This document shows, piece after piece, positions 63,794 to 64,000 of a stretch of DNA of 64,000 nucleotides. The stretch spans positions 620,001 to 684,000 of the forward strand of contig NZ_FOVK01000001.1 in NCBI RefSeq assembly GCF_900115135.1, read 5' to 3'. Origin of the DNA: Proteiniclasticum ruminis (GTDB lineage Bacteria > Bacillota > Clostridia > Clostridiales > Clostridiaceae). The position numbers and the translations under genes are program-made. The notes beneath the pieces are model-generated. The model was not told the origin of the DNA and made no database searches. It worked only from the letters and a program-made list of their open reading frames with translations. The stretch's first letter is position 1. Every line of letters starts with the position of its first letter.

Positions 63794-64000
63794 ATGAAGC
63801 TCATGGAAAACAAAGAGAGAAATATTCTCATATCAGCTGAGGAGATTCAGGATAAGGTTAAGATTGTAGGAGCACAAATTACTGAGGACTATAAAGGTAA
63901 AAAACTGTATGTTCTGTCTCTGCTTAGAGGTAGTTTCATTTTCACAGCGGATCTTGTGCGTGCCATCGATTTAGACACAACCATCGGCTTTATGACAACT
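63794..64000 (+). CDS. hpt: Hypoxanthine phosphoribosyltransferase (5' part)
   Basis: The first 69 codons of a phosphoribosyltransferase, cut by the window end. It begins MKLMENKERNILISAEEIQDKV, and the LYVLSLLRGSFIFTADLVRAI stretch, followed by TIGFMTT, matches hypoxanthine-guanine phosphoribosyltransferases, which salvage hypoxanthine and guanine with PRPP. A GGTGA site precedes ATG 63794; an in-frame ATG is at 63803. It is divergent from hflX. The PRPP-binding loop lies beyond the window, so the exact substrate is not visible. Confidence 0.88.
   Translation, partial: MKLMENKERNILISAEEIQDKVKIVGAQITEDYKGKKLYVLSLLRGSFIFTADLVRAIDLDTTIGFMTT

Overview
This window carries 68 protein-coding genes, almost all on the minus strand and tightly packed. 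I see no rRNA or tRNA genes, CRISPR array, insertion sequence or prophage. Gene content and order point to the chromosome of a low-to-moderate-GC Firmicute of the class Clostridia. Supporting signs are the division run with sepF, ylmH, divIVA and the DUF881/Sbp genes, mraZ-rsmH-ftsL, yicC-remA-gmk-rpoZ-coaBC, an hflX with the long N-terminal extension, and amino-acid and peptide catabolism genes (histidine ammonia-lyase, cyclodeaminase, oligoendopeptidase F, branched-chain amino-acid ABC transporter). I cannot name a genus. Shine-Dalgarno sequences are strong throughout (GGAGG or AGGTGA), and TTG and GTG starts are common.

Layout, left to right. 1-2.9 kb (plus strand): the end of a branched-chain amino-acid ABC transporter operon, livH(partial)-livM-livG-livF. 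It meets the minus-strand genes at a strong two-way terminator. 3.0-9.7 kb (minus): pyrR-exoA-rlmL-ansA-yicC-remA-gmk-rpoZ-coaBC. 9.8-13 kb: aroB-aroF-lspA-rluD. 13.1-25.5 kb: a dcw-type wall and division cluster, read from the right as mraZ-rsmH-ftsL-PBP, then murF-mraY-ftsW-ftsQ-DUF881-sbp-DUF881-yggS-sepF-ylmH-divIVA. It lacks murE, murD, murG, ftsA and ftsZ. 25.7-31.8 kb: the M16-like pair yfmF/yfmH, then a CPBP-protease/cyclase fusion, a DUF503 gene and pepF. 31.9-36.5 kb: ychF, two tandem Dps genes, fchA and hutH. 36.7-45.8 kb: the Rel operon (RecJ-like gene, apt, rel, dtd, a metallo-beta-lactamase gene, hemZ, hisS, aspS). 46-52.4 kb: secDF, yajC, tgt, queA, ruvB, ruvA. 52.6-54.9 kb: an ATP-grasp ligase and a FemABX transferase, probably for peptidoglycan side-chain bridges. 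55.2-58.6 kb: a small membrane protein, psuG, psuK and a zinc-ribbon membrane protein. 58.7-63.7 kb: a ZIP transporter, yebC, yigZ, a nucleotidyltransferase and hflX. From 63.8 kb (plus): hpt, cut by the window end.

Terminators and promoter matches divide the minus strand into about 17 transcription units. Most of the content is housekeeping: wall synthesis and division, nucleotide salvage and alarmone metabolism, tRNA modification and charging, protein export, and Holliday-junction processing. The points most worth a second look are a JAMM-type metal site fused to HflX, a RecJ-derived protein that has lost its catalytic aspartates in the recJ position next to apt and rel, the CPBP/cyclase fusion, the D-aspartate-ligase-like/FemX pair, three 10-bp-spaced MraZ boxes, and a twin operator in front of the HTH-fused pseudouridine kinase. 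I found no wholly new multi-gene system. The RecJ-like protein and the HflX extension are the best candidates for undescribed biochemistry.
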